Positions 44,634 through 55,182 of a stretch of DNA of 64,000 bases are shown piece after piece. Both the position numbers and the translations under genes were made by a program. Position 1 is the first letter of the stretch. Each line of letters starts with the position of its first letter. Source of the DNA: Portunus trituberculatus (taxonomy: Eukaryota > Arthropoda > Malacostraca > Decapoda > Portunidae); the NCBI RefSeq assembly GCF_017591435.1, contig NC_059285.1, positions 26,834,769 through 26,898,768 on the forward strand. The letters run 5' to 3'. The notes beneath the pieces were generated by a model, which was not told the DNA's origin, made no database searches, and worked only from the letters and a program-made list of their open reading frames with translations.

Positions 44634-46024
44634 ATGGAGAGGTTGCTACGTCCTGAAAGATTTGAAGGCTCCCGTGACACCACTCCTGCACAGTGGACGC
44701 ACTGGCTCCGCACCTTCACTAACTTTGTGGACTCCATCACACCAGCGCCAGACAAACTGAAATTACTGATCAACTACATCGCGCCTGAAGCTTACTCTCA
44801 CATATCAGACTGTACTACATACGCTGCAGCCATCGATATTTTGAAGACTGTGTATGTGAAGCCTACGAATGTGGTTTTTGCTAGACATCAGCTGGCTACT
44901 CGTAGTCAACGACCAGATGAGTCCATCAACGCCTTCGTCCACTCCTGAAGATCCTCTCCAAGGACTGTGAATTCAAGCAAGTTACTGCTGACACTTATAC
45001 TGAAGAAGCAGTTCGCGATGCCTTCATCACCGGCCTTACCTCTCCTAACATACGCCAACGCCTGCTAGAGAAGGATTCGTTGACTCTTAGCGAAGCCATA
45101 CAACTCGCCAGAAGCCTCGACTCTGCCCAACGCAATGCTGAAGAATACTCGTCTCCTACTGTTCCAGGGAGTCTACCTACTGCTGCTCCCGTTATCGCCA
45201 CTACTGATGCCGTCTCTGCTACGCCACTCAGCCCTACCTCGCAAACTTCTGCTGCTGCTGCTGCTGTTTCGAAGGTTGGAACGTGCTACTTCTGTGGAGG
45301 TAGGAGACACCTTCGGTCTCTTTGCCCTGCTCGTCAATCTGAGTGTCGACAATGTGGCAAGACGGGACACTTCGCCAAAGTCTGCATGTCGCGAAATGGT
45401 TGGAAATCAAGAAGGATCTCCTCTACTTCTGCTGCTGCGGCGCTGGCTTCGGAATCACTCGCCCAACGCTGTGATCACTGTGCTCATAGTCCTGCAGATG
45501 ACTCTCCAGTACTGGCTTCTGTTAGTACTCCTCGATGTTCCACCATTCCTGTAAGTGCTAATGGCTTAATGGTGAATTCCCTCGTTGACAGTGGCAGTAC
45601 TATCAGCTTTATCCATCCTAAAGTAGTTAAAGCTTTGAGCATTGAAGTGCATCCTTCACGATCTGACGTTACTCTTGCTAGCTGTGAAACTTCCACTACA
45701 TTGGGCCACTGTTTTGTCGATCTAACAGTGAAAGACAATCATTATCCTCATATCAAATTGGCTGTACTTCCACAATTGTGTTCAGAGATTATCTTGGGTC
45801 AAGACTTCATGGAAAAGCATCAGTCAGTGGAATTTACTTTGAGTGGCCCCTTACCCAAATTAACTGTATGTGGTGTAGCTTGTATGAAACTCGATCCACC
45901 CTCACTGTTCCCTAATCTCGCTCACAATGTTAAGCCTATCTCTACGCCAACCCGTAAGTTTTCAAAGGATGACGAGAGTTTTATTCATATGGAAGTGAAA
46001 TCTTTACTACAAAAGGAGTTATAG
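44634..46024 (+). pseudogene. Gypsy2 Gag and protease (one frameshift)
   Basis: ATG at 44634 gives MERLLRPERFEGSRDT, and a capsid-like helical region follows (PAQWTHWLRTFTNFVDS, KLLINYIAPEAYSHIS). A frame change at about 44946 occurs in a C run. The second segment has two zinc knuckles (CYFCGGRRHLRSLC, CRQCGKTGHFAKVC), which bind element RNA. A retropepsin follows, with VNSLVDSGSTISFIHPK as active site and LCSEIILGQDFMEKH. It is followed by the DDESFIHMEVKSLLQ lead-in to RT. The stop at about 46022 coincides with another one-base frame change, so gag and pol may be one ORF in an intact copy. Confidence 0.85.
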
Positions 46025-47225
46025 AAAGCAGTCAATCCCCATGGAGAGCTCAAGTCCTAGTTACAAGTGACGAAAGACACAAAAGACGCATGGTAGTAGA
46101 TTATTCAAGAACAATAAATCGCTTTACACAGCTTGATGCTTACCCAATGCCCCGAATACATGACCTAGTACACAAAATGGCCAAGTATAGAGTGTTCAGT
46201 AAAATTGATCTCAAGAGTGCTTACCACCAGGTACAACTTAGAGATTCTGAAAAGCAGTACACAGCATTTCAGGCTGATGGGAAGTTATACCATTTCAATA
46301 GGATACCTTTTGGCTTAACTAACTCTGTTGCTGTTTTCCAGAGAATAATGGATTCAATCATAGCAGACTGTGGATTGGAAGCGACGTACGCTTACATCGA
46401 TGATGTAATCATATGTGGAGAAGGACAGGAAGACCATGACAGGAATCTACAGCGATTTAATGAAGCTGTCTCTAAGTATAACCTTTCTTTAAACTCAAAT
46501 AAGTGTCAGTACAGTCGTACAGAAATTAACTATCTTGGATACAGTATATCTAACGGTTGCCTCCGCCCTGATCCTGATCGTTTACAACCTCTAGTAGAAC
46601 TACCCATTCCCGATAATCAGCCTGCTCTTAAACGAGCCCTTGGACTGTTCTCTTACTATTCAATATGGATCCGCAATTACTCTCAGCGTATTCAGCCACT
46701 CTTATACAATGTATCATTCCCTCTTAGCACAGCGGCTGTTAACTGTTACAACGCACTTAAGGAAGACATATGCAAAGCCTCTGTTGCTGCTTTTGACGAG
46801 ACTTTGCCATTTCAGATAGAGACAGACGCTTCATCCGTCTCTATAGCTGCCAGCCTTTCCCAACTAGGTCGACCAGTAGCGTTCTTTTCTAGAACATTGA
46901 CCAGTTCTGAAAGATTGCAACCGGCGGTAGAGAGAGGCTACAGCTATCATAGAAGCTGTGCGTAAATGGAGACTATTCATTATAGGTCGGAGATTCACTA
47001 TCATCACTGATCAACAAGCAATTTCATTCATGTTCAGTTCGAAGCACACATCAAAAATAAAGAATGATAAAATTCTAAGATGGCGTCTTGAGCTCTCCGA
47101 ATACACTTATGATATCAAGTACCGACCCGGCTCAGAAAATGCTCCATGTGACACTCTATCGCGTGCGTGCTCTATAACTACTAATGCTAGCTCTGCTTCC
47201 TGGAAGAAATACATACCAAATTGTG
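46025..47225 (+). pseudogene. Gypsy2 reverse transcriptase + RNase H
   Basis: The RT segment is open for about 300 residues: RMVVDYSRTINRFTQLDAYP, RVFSKIDLKSAYHQVQL (first catalytic Asp), YHFNRIPFGLTNSVAVFQR, AYIDDVIICGEG (YIDD active site), NYLGYSISNGCLRPDPDR. RNase H: FQIETDASSVSIAASLSQ, FFSRTLTSSER, then after a change near 46950 IIGRRFTIITDQQAISFMF and RWRLELSEYTYDIKYRPGSE. All catalytic residues checked by eye are present. Residues and spacing are typical of Ty3/gypsy. Confidence 0.9.
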
Positions 47226-48321
47226 CCATCCTGGAATCACTAGGTTATATCATTTTGTAAAGATTAAGAACTTGCCTTTCTCTTTAGAGGACGTAAAGAA
47301 AGTCTGTAATCAGTGTACTGTTTGTGCTGAACTAAAGCCTAACTTCTATAGACCTCCCGACAGTAACCTCATCCGTGCTATGCAACCATTTGATCGCATT
47401 TCCATCGATTTCACAGGTCCAAAGCCATCCTGTACTAAGAATAAATACCTACTTGTCATGGTTGACGAATACTCCAGATTCCTTTTGCCTTCCCCTGTTC
47501 TGATATGTCTTCTCTAACTGTAATTTCTTGTTTACATAAGCTATTCTCTATTTTGGTTGTCCTTCTTCAGTCCATTCTGACAGAGCAGCTCAGTTTATGT
47601 CTCAAGATGTATCTGAATTCTTAAGGAATCATGGCATAGTAATGACTCACTCTACCCCTTATCACCCTACTGGTAATGCACAGTGTGAGAGAACAGTTGG
47701 TAACTTATGGAGAACTGTACGCCTGGCTTTGAAGTCTCTCAAATATCCAGAATGTAAATGGGAATTAGCTTTAGATTCAGCACTCCATTCTATCCGGTCA
47801 TTGCTTTGTACTTCCACGAACCAAACCCCTCATGAAAGACTATTTTCTTTCCTAGGAAATCTTTTAACGGTCATTCATTACCATCTTGGCTTACGTCGCC
47901 CGGACCAGTGTTGCTGCGGAAATTCGTCCGCACCTCTAAATCTGATCCATTAGTGGAAGAGGTCGACCTTGAGAGCGCGACACCTCATTATGCCCATATA
48001 CGCTACCCGGACGGACGACAATCTACGGTCTCCACTAAGGATCTCGCTCCTACTCCAAGAGATCCAAACCCAGTTCACGTGCCCTGTAGCAGGAGACCGC
48101 CGGAGTTACCAGTTCACGTACCAGTGACCCCCACTTCTGATGAGTGTACTACCGATCAAGACTCTGGGAGGATCAACTACCCTACGCCTGATAACAAGGA
48201 GTCTAAGGGCATCACAGATGACTGTACAGCTGAAACTCTTCTGCCACCCTCACCTACTAGAGTCGAACCTTTGAGGCGTTCGACCAGGGTTAGGAAGCCT
48301 CCCGATAGATTAGGATATTAG
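47190..48321 (+). pseudogene. Gypsy2 integrase
   Basis: HHCC finger: CHPGITRLYHFVKIKNLP and VCNQCTVCAEL. Catalytic triad: Asp in RISIDFTGPKPS, Asp in the VHSDR motif (frame-shifted segment near 47575), Glu in NAQCERTVGNLW. The C-terminal tail has DLESATPHYAHIRYPDGRQ and a basic end RRSTRVRKPPDRLGY. Frame changes near 47200, 47480, 47555 and 47855 each fit the loss of one base from a run of C or T. It would insert the element DNA into the host chromosome. Confidence 0.85.
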
Positions 48322-48368
48322 TGCTTTCTGAAATGTTTGTGTATGTGTGTGAGTGAGGTTACTTCATT

Positions 48369-48381
48369 AAGAGGGGGAAAA
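48369..48381 (+). promoter_or_regulatory. Gypsy2 polypurine tract
   Basis: AAGAGGGGGAAAA lies directly against the start of the 3' LTR (48382). Polypurine tracts in this place resist RNase H and prime plus-strand DNA synthesis. Confidence 0.9.
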
Positions 48382-48676
48382 TGTGGTGTTTACATACTTT
48401 TATGTACAATTGTCGTTCGGGGTTCTTCTGGGTTCACACTTTGTTTTGAAGTTTCATTAGGGTTTGTAATGTTTCATTATGTTTCATTTTGTTATGTTTC
48501 TTTGTTTCGATATCTCGAACTTGTATGTATGTGAAGCTTCATGTTAGTTTACTTCTTTGTGCTGGATTAATGCTGGGATCAGTTCACTCCAGCTACTCGT
48601 CTTGTACATAGCTCTGATTACTGCTAAGTAAAGCCTTGAGAAAAGTTGAGTCTCTCTCTCTCCTTGGTATACAACA
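48382..48676 (+). repeat. Gypsy2 3' LTR (295 bp)
   Basis: Same limits and sequence as the 5' LTR apart from one visible base. It is followed directly by the target duplication GCTGC (48677-48681), which matches 44308-44312. Confidence 0.95.
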
Positions 48677-48681
48677 GCTGC

Positions 48682-48820
48682 CATGGCGGCTGGGGACCGA
48701 GAGACAACCATTGCTTGTGTCTTCTCCGGCGCGAATGTCACTTGCCATCGAGCACCCCACTCCTTTATCACTCGTAGCTGCTGATTGATGGCCTCAGCAG
48801 CCCGCCCACTGTCCTGGCGT

Positions 48821-48823
<3 letters not shown>
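48682..48823 (-). pseudogene. LINE K, 5' part of the split ORF2
   Basis: On the minus strand the text AINQQLRVIKEWGARWQVTF, then APEKTQAMVVSRSP, matches the region just after the RT active site (W...F...KT). It runs into the Gypsy2 target duplication. With one GCTGC copy and Gypsy2 removed, the frame continues into the 44306-43626 segment. It is cut on the far side by a TC tract. Confidence 0.75.

Positions 48824-48887
<64 letters not shown>
48824..48887. repeat. (TC)n microsatellite at the 5' edge of LINE K
   Basis: About 32 TC units, followed by a TCTGG-like run (48888-48910). Confidence 0.95.
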
Positions 48888-48892
<5 letters not shown>

Positions 48893-48936
48893 GTCTGGTC
48901 TGGTCTGGTCTCCTTGCTGTGTCTCGTCTTGTTGAC

Positions 48937-49240
48937 CAGCGTCTGAGGTGATATGATGCTACAATATAGTGGCATGGAAATACTAGTAGTATTGTGTAAA
49001 CTGACACACTGCCGTTCATGATGGCGAAGGTGGGCAGGTGTGGGTGTTGGCGGTGCTGGTGGAGATATCTACATGCTTGTGTGTAGATAGATAGATACAT
49101 AAGCTGGTAATTTGTTAGGTTCATTCATACGTAAATTGACAACAGTTCGATGGTGTATACACTGCTATAACAATAAACTTATCAATCAATCAAGTAAACA
49201 TCAATGAGATTTAAAAGGCGAGTGATGAGAGTGTGGGGAA
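48937..49240. repeat. Dispersed repeat R, copy 1
   Basis: About 300 bp, roughly 90 percent identical by eye to 56733-57033. Shared landmarks in order: CAGCGTCTGAGGTGATATGA, CGTTCATGATGGCGAAGGTG, TGTGTAGATAGATAGATA, AATAAACTTATCAATCAATC and TTTAAAAGGCGAGTGAT. No coding potential beyond short ORFs. The family is unknown. Confidence 0.8.
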
Positions 49241-50227
49241 CAGCGGGGGAGGGGGAGGTGGAGAGGAGACGAGCGAGGCCCCTGAGACAAGTTTGGTGTG
49301 CGTCACTGACAGGGATAAACTCTCCGTGTCAAGGCCCCATCACACCAGAGGCGGTCCTTACTACGCGCAGCAGGTTCTCAACACGTTCATAAAATTTTTG
49401 AGGACGTAGTGGAGACGTGATGGAATTGCGAAATCCTCCACTGCTACGTATCTACCAAGCCTTTACTGCGTACGTCCCTTGATATCGCTACGATATCACT
49501 GTGTCCAATCGGGTTTAACTACGGTCATAACACGCATGTGATCAGGCTCCCGCCACGCTCACTAAGTTCCCGCCATGCTCACTGGGTTCTTACCACGTGC
49601 CCAACCAGCGCGCAATACGCTCACGTGACGCAAGCAGGAAGTGCTGCTTCCTGTCACTTCAGTTCTCGCCTCTCTTCTCTCATCAGTGGTTCTCCAGCTC
49701 TTACATCATTATATTCATTATCCTCATAACGTCATGCTGCCCAAATTAACTTCAAACTTTCCATCAGTCTGTGGTAATGACCAAACTGGAGCGACTTTTC
49801 AAGGTGGAGCTGGTGACGTAGAATATTTTCATTTGGCAACTGACCACCACCACCACCACTGACCAGACGTCCATTTCATCACCAGACACGAGACCTGGAG
49901 TGGGGGAGAGAGAGAAAATGTTGTGCTCTGATAAGATATTCTTATTTTTCCTCTTTCTTCTATTCTTTCCTGTCCTCTTTCTCACTCACTTATTCACTCA
50001 CTCACTCACTCACTCTGAATCCTGTCCTCCACTACCACCACTACCACCATCAGTTCATTCCTCCACCACGGACACAAACACGTCTTGAAGGAAGGTTAGT
50101 CCGCCGCCCAGAGTCACCTTGGCTGTCTGGCCGGCCACCCTGCGTGCCGCGGGACCAGAGGAGCGGTGGAGGGCGGCGGTCGGGGTTGCGGGTGTAACAC
50201 TGTGTATGAATATTGTTTGTGTTTTAA
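49241..50227. other. Non-coding DNA between repeats
   Basis: Mixed sequence with small runs of CAC (49845-49860) and TCAC (49990-50013). Nothing recognised as a gene. Confidence 0.5.
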
Positions 50228-50230
50228 TTA

Positions 50231-50410
50231 AGGCGTGTACACACTTGTTGCATTTCCACGTATCGGATCACCGTTGCGTAGCAGTGTTGACAGGATAGTG
50301 CTTCACCGTTGCGTGTCAAAATATGACACAAAGTTACGCAACGGGTTCCATCCGCCATTTTTCGGTATTTTGGCGTCATCTCAAAGGAATGATACACAAC
50401 TCACCAACCT

Positions 50411-50446
<36 letters not shown>

Positions 50447-50909
50447 CAAGGAGCGTGGGATCGTCCAGTTGCATGTTCAGTGTTGTCGTGGACGGGCATG
50501 AATATTTTTTGCAATTTTGACCCCAATTGCAGACAAACTCAAAATCAGTTGTGTGTATCCTTGTCACGTTTTGATACAGTTCCGTCACATGCTGGAATTT
50601 CAAGTCAGTCAACACAGTATTGTTTCATTACACATACATAGTGTAGACACCCACCAACTCCGTCATTCATTTTTCCTTTTATTGATTTGATGTTCATGAA
50701 TAAAACTAAACGTGGCCACAGACAACTGCACATTTGCACTCATATCTACGGTCAGGAACAAACTGAATGACACTGTTGCATCACTCAACGATGATACACC
50801 ACGCGGATAGGCAAAAATGGGTACAATACCCTGTTGCACGGTAACGCATTATAAGGTGATACGCAACGATGAAACGATGCGTGGAAATTCAGTAAGTGTG
50901 TACACACCT
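50231..50909. mobile_element. PIF/Harbinger-like MITE with TTA target duplication
   Basis: 679 bp between two TTA triplets (50228-50230, 50910-50912). The ends are inverted: AGGCGTGTACACACTT at the left and AGGTGTGTACACACTT at the right, and similarity continues inward (ATTTCCACG-ATCG, CGTTGCGTA) for about 60 bp. The 3-bp TWA-type target site and short GC-rich termini suit PIF/Harbinger. There is no transposase ORF, so it is non-autonomous. It contains a TG tract (50413-50445). Confidence 0.65.
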
Positions 50910-51232
50910 TTAGAAAGTGTTGGTGGTGATGATGTCAGTGTGCTGTGTATTGGTGGTGGTGGTGGTGATTGTTGGTGATGGTGTGTTTGCTTGTTTTGCA
51001 TCGTGAATATTGATTGATTGAGTGGCTGAAAGATTGACGGATTGATGGATAGATTGCCTGTCTAACTAATAGATTCACTGACTGACTGACATTTGGACTG
51101 ACTTTCTGACTGACTGACTGACTGACTGATTAAATGAATAAAATACTAACTAAATGACTGACTATCTGGCTGACTGACTATTTGGCTAACTGACTGAATG
51201 GGCAGATGCGGAACTGGCAGTGGTTGTGGTGG
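50733..51232. repeat. 500-bp near-identical duplication, copy 1
   Basis: Matches 57081-57581 with a single visible one-base difference (GCGG against GCGGG), including identical TGG and TGAC repeat lengths. It starts inside the MITE and ends in a TGG run. Confidence 0.95.
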
Positions 51233-51237
51233 TGGTG

Positions 51238-51345
51238 GTGGTGGTGGTAGTGGTATTTATATGCTTGTGTGAAGATAGATGGATAAGCGGGTAATTTGAT
51301 GGGTTGATAGATATGTAAATAGACAGTTGGGCAAACAAACAGATA
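51238..51345. repeat. Dispersed repeat R, diverged partial copy
   Basis: TTATATGCTTGTGTGAAGAT, then AGCGGGTAATTTGATGGGTT and a TGGATA-type run follow the same order as the middle of repeat R copies 1 and 2. Clearly more diverged. Confidence 0.5.
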
Positions 51346-51863
51346 GATGGATAGGCAGGCAGATAGATGAGTCAATGAATTCGTATATAAATAATAATAT
51401 AGATGTGTATGTAGATAGAAAAAAAGTCTATATTGCTCTACTTAGTATCCTGTCACCCTGGTTTATTGTCAGAAATACTCGTATATCAGGCGGTAGAAAT
51501 GGAGAATGAGAAAAATAGTACAGTCTGCCTTTTAAGCACCTTGTTTATTGCCTCGCGGATTTGCCAACACTCGCTGTACAACAAGATACAATTTAATATT
51601 TCCTGCTTTGACAAATAACAAAAGCTGGACACGATAACGAAGAGGAAGATGTCACAATAACCAATAAATCGACATGTGGTATTTGTATAAGCATAGCGTC
51701 TCATTAATAAGAGATTTAGTGACAGATAGTTATCATAAACATATATACATGCGTCCTGACTTCACAGATAACCTTTTGCTACGGCAGTAGTCTCTTAGCG
51801 GTGGTGGTGGTGAACACAGTTGTGGCGGTGGGCTATACTGACCCATGCACATCCACACCCAGA

Positions 51864-51941
<78 letters not shown>

Positions 51942-53915
51942 TAAAGTGAAGTGTTGCTATATTACCGACAGTTTTCAAGGAGCACCAAGAGGCAATCAGT
52001 ATGAGAAACCGTGCAAGCCTTCACCACACTGCCTAATCTTCGTCTATTAAAGGTATTTATAAGGCTATTCATTTAATGTTAGGTTTTCTTTACATATGAG
52101 AGTGAAAACAGTACGCAAATATTTTCAAGTAATGGTATAAGGAGCATAAAAGAGCAAGGCGTCTGTATTACCCTCTCATATTTGTTTCCTTCACTTACCC
52201 TCGGCCAAACATGTGTCACAAGGTAGCCACCAGTCTAACATTTCATTTAGTCTAGTCAAAATTTCTCTGTGTGGCTTAATTTTGGTTTGGTGAGATGATA
52301 AAGGCTATATATGGATGTCCCGCCGCCGGTGTTGCCTCCAGGCCGCTTCCCCCCCGACGGTCCCCTAGCCAACACCCTACACCCGCCCTCACCCACCCGT
52401 CACCAGCCAGTTGGGTCAAATACTTTTTTTCCAATATTTCCTGACGCTAATATTACGCTTCCATGGTATGTTTTTATGGTTTCTATAAATGTTTCGTAGT
52501 GTTTGAAGTGTGTTCCGCGCCTGTGCTGGGTAAATATGTGGCGTTTAGTGGTGTTTTATGGCGTATGTTAAAGGCTTTTAACGCTCAAAATTTCCCACTT
52601 GGAGTTTTGAGCTTTTTCATTTCAAGGTATAAGTGGGCCTTTATGGTAGCAAAAGAGTGCCTGTCCTCTTTTAAGTGTGAAATCAATCTATTGAGTGAAA
52701 TATGTGGACTTTGAAATGGTGTTTGGTGCTGTTGTAAAAAGCTCTTATTTTTCTTTATTTTATTTGCTCACGTTTCTGCTTCTCGGTCTAACACGCTGTA
52801 GAATGCCCTAAAAGAAAGCTCAGACTCCCTGAAATGTGATAAAATACACGCCAAGTGAAAATGGCTTGACTTTACAGGACGTTTTAAGAGATTTATGGGT
52901 TAAAATGTTTTGTACTTTTAACGTACTTAATTTAGACCTTTTTTAAAAACCAGTTAAGCTGGAGATATTTTGATATTTTGAAAATTAGTTTAAGTATTTA
53001 TCACGTCATAAAATAACAAGCATTTGGCCGTGGCCTCGTTTTTGTAAAAGTCATTTTGAAATGAAATGATTTACGTAATTTAGCCGAGTCAGCCCCGTTC
53101 CCGTTCTCTCTCGGATGACCACAGCCCACCCAGGTAGTGGCTGGCGCCAATTTTCCAAATCCACAGTTCGTCGATATTTTGCCTAATATCTAGTGATTTC
53201 TACGTGTTTTCGTGGGTTTCTAGGTTCAGATGTTTAGATAATTGTAGCAGAAAGAGGAAGAAAGTTGAAATAAAGGAGGATAAAGAGGAAGAGAGGAGAA
53301 ATGGAGGAGGAAGAGGAGCAGCAGCAAAGCTACAATACTTAAGTCACCCTCCTTTTCCTAAATATTTTGCCTAATATCTAGTGTTTTGATGTGTTTCTAG
53401 GCTCAGACGTGTGGATGGAAGGAGGAGGAGGAAGAAGAAGGAGTAATAATGGAGAAGAATGAAGAAAAAATGAGAAATAAAGGTGGAATAGTAGAAGAAG
53501 CCAAGGTGTAATATTTAGGTAAGTGTATTAGTATGTTTTGAGTGTGGTTTGGGAGAACTTTGAGGATTGGTTGGTGTTCTGAGTGGGATTTGGTATTATT
53601 ATGAGTGTTATAAGTGGTGGGGTGGGGTTAGTGGTCTTTTGGGTGTGTGTGGGGGATATTTCATTAAATATTGGGTGTTTCTAGTGAGTTTGGAGGTATT
53701 TTAACCTGTTCTGTGTTTTCTTAGTGTGTTCTGGAATGTTATTGAGATTTTAAGAGGGTTTGGGTATGTGTGGTTTGTCGTGGGTGTGTGTAAGAGTGAA
53801 TTGGGCCTATACAAGGATTTTTGAGTATGTTTTGAGGCCCTCAACAGGCTAGCTCAGTGTCAGTGGGCCCTTATAACAAGTGTCCTTTATCATTGATTAC
53901 CCGCTTCGTTCCCAG
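51346..53915 (+). other. Intron-like DNA with a CA tract and a GC-rich island
   Basis: A (CA)n tract lies at 51865-51939. A CpG/proline-coding-like island at about 52310-52412 (PPPVLPPGRFPPDG in one plus frame) is the only coding-like patch, and it lacks clear splice sites. A partly duplicated block with CCTAATATCTAGTG recurs at about 53180 and 53360. The GTGTTTTG-rich text at 53520-53870 looks like degenerate simple repeat. The end, ACCCGCTTCGTTCCCAG, is a good acceptor. Confidence 0.5.
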
Positions 53916-54068
53916 GTGACGACAGGCAGAATGAGGTGGACGTGGCGGAGGCTGTGGGCGGTCAATTCACGGCGCAGATTACCTACACCTTGCACCACAC
54001 TGACTGCCCGCCGCTGTTCACTAAAGTCGGGCAAGCCTGTGTCTCCGTGTTCTGCCCTGGATATAGGA
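53916..54068 (+). CDS. Putative host exon, possibly the start of a C-type-lectin-like domain
   Basis: After a strong pyrimidine-rich acceptor (CGCTTCGTTCCCAG) one plus-strand frame reads DDRQNEVDVAEAVGGQFTAQ, then ITYTLHHTD and CPPLFTKVGQACVSVF. The sequence is GC-rich with codon-like composition. CPPxFxxVGxxC is how many secreted C-type lectin domains begin; that family call is weak. The donor is uncertain: GGA/GTAAAG at 54069 is one option. Two nucleotides precede the first full codon, so it needs a partner exon ending one base into a codon; the exon at 12862 does not fit unless its donor is 2 nt further right, which the GTGTGT sequence would allow. Confidence 0.45.
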
Positions 54069-54126
54069 GTAAAGGAAATTGTGGTTTTTGTTGTTGTTGT
54101 TCTTGTTTTTCTGTTAAGATTTGTTT

Positions 54127-54398
<272 letters not shown>

Positions 54399-54399
<1 letters not shown>

Positions 54400-54744
54400 T
54401 AGGGATGATATTGGTAACTTGGGTGTCTGTAATGTGTTTTGGGTGAGCTTTTTATATTTTGAGGTGTTGCAGGGTGTTTTGGGTTAGTTTTGAGTGATTT
54501 AAGTTGTTTGTGTGTGTGTCAGTTGTGTATGGTGTGTTTTGTGGTGTGGTGTCAGTATTGGTGCATACTGTGTGCTTGTAGTGAATTGTAAGTGCGTTTA
54601 TTGGTACTATGAGGTTTTTCATGTTGGCAGTATCCAAGGGGATTTGACAAAGCTAGGTTCAATGATTTCAAATTGTTGACCATTATAACAGGTTCGGCAG
54701 TGTTCCAAATTGATATGGACAGTAAACTGAACAATTGTTTTGGT
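54399..54744. other. GT-rich degenerate repeat DNA
   Basis: Contains recurrent GTGTTTTGGGT-like words about 20-25 bp apart up to about 54600. No gene is seen. Confidence 0.45.
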
Positions 54745-55182
54745 ATTCCCCTCCTCTGACTAACTAATTCAGCCTCTTTTTCACCGCCGAAATGTTGAAT
54801 CTCCTTCTCTTTTATCGTTATTTTCATGCTAACTGTTCTACAGATCTTGCTATCTTTATGCCTCCCTCGTCCTGCGGCCTCGCTTTACAAGGCTTTCTTC
54901 TCATCCCTATTGTGTCCAACTTCCCAACGCAAGAGTTAACCAGTACTCTCAATCATTCATCCTTTTCATTTGTACAATCTGGAACTCCCTACCTGCATCT
55001 GTATTTCTGAATTCTTGCGACTTGTCTTCTTTGAAGAGAGAGATATCGAGGCATTTCCTCCTTGTTTTGGCTGACGCTTTTCCACTTTTTAGAGAGCCAG
55101 CACTCAAGTGGGCCTTTTTTTTTTTTTTTATCTTTTCTTTGTTTCTTGCCCTTGGCTGGCGCTCTTCCTACATGAAAAAAAA
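54745..55182 (+). mobile_element. LINE G3: 3'-end fragment of family G
   Basis: Plus strand. CACCGCCGAAATGTTG, TATTTTCATGCTAACTGTTC, CGGCCTCGCTTTACAAGG and TGGAACTCCCTACCTGCAT align with the C-terminal part of G2 (60520-60790). It ends in the family's A-rich tail (CATGAAAAAAAAAA). Several indels; non-coding now. Confidence 0.8.

Larger units (their letters stand above)
44313..48676 (+). mobile_element. Gypsy2: complete young Ty3/gypsy element
   Basis: 4364 bp on the plus strand: LTR, gag-protease, RT-RNase H, integrase, polypurine tract, LTR. The two LTRs are about 99.7 percent identical and the 5-bp target duplication GCTGC is perfect, so insertion is recent. It landed inside LINE K, whose reading frame is continuous across the empty site. 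The coding region has at least seven frame changes, most explained by one missing base in a homopolymer. The domain order is the ordinary gag-PR-RT-RH-IN. Confidence 0.9.

Noticed and set aside
52311..52499. Proline-rich exon in the GC-rich island
   Set aside because: No convincing acceptor or donor and no family resemblance; kept only as a note in the intron entry.
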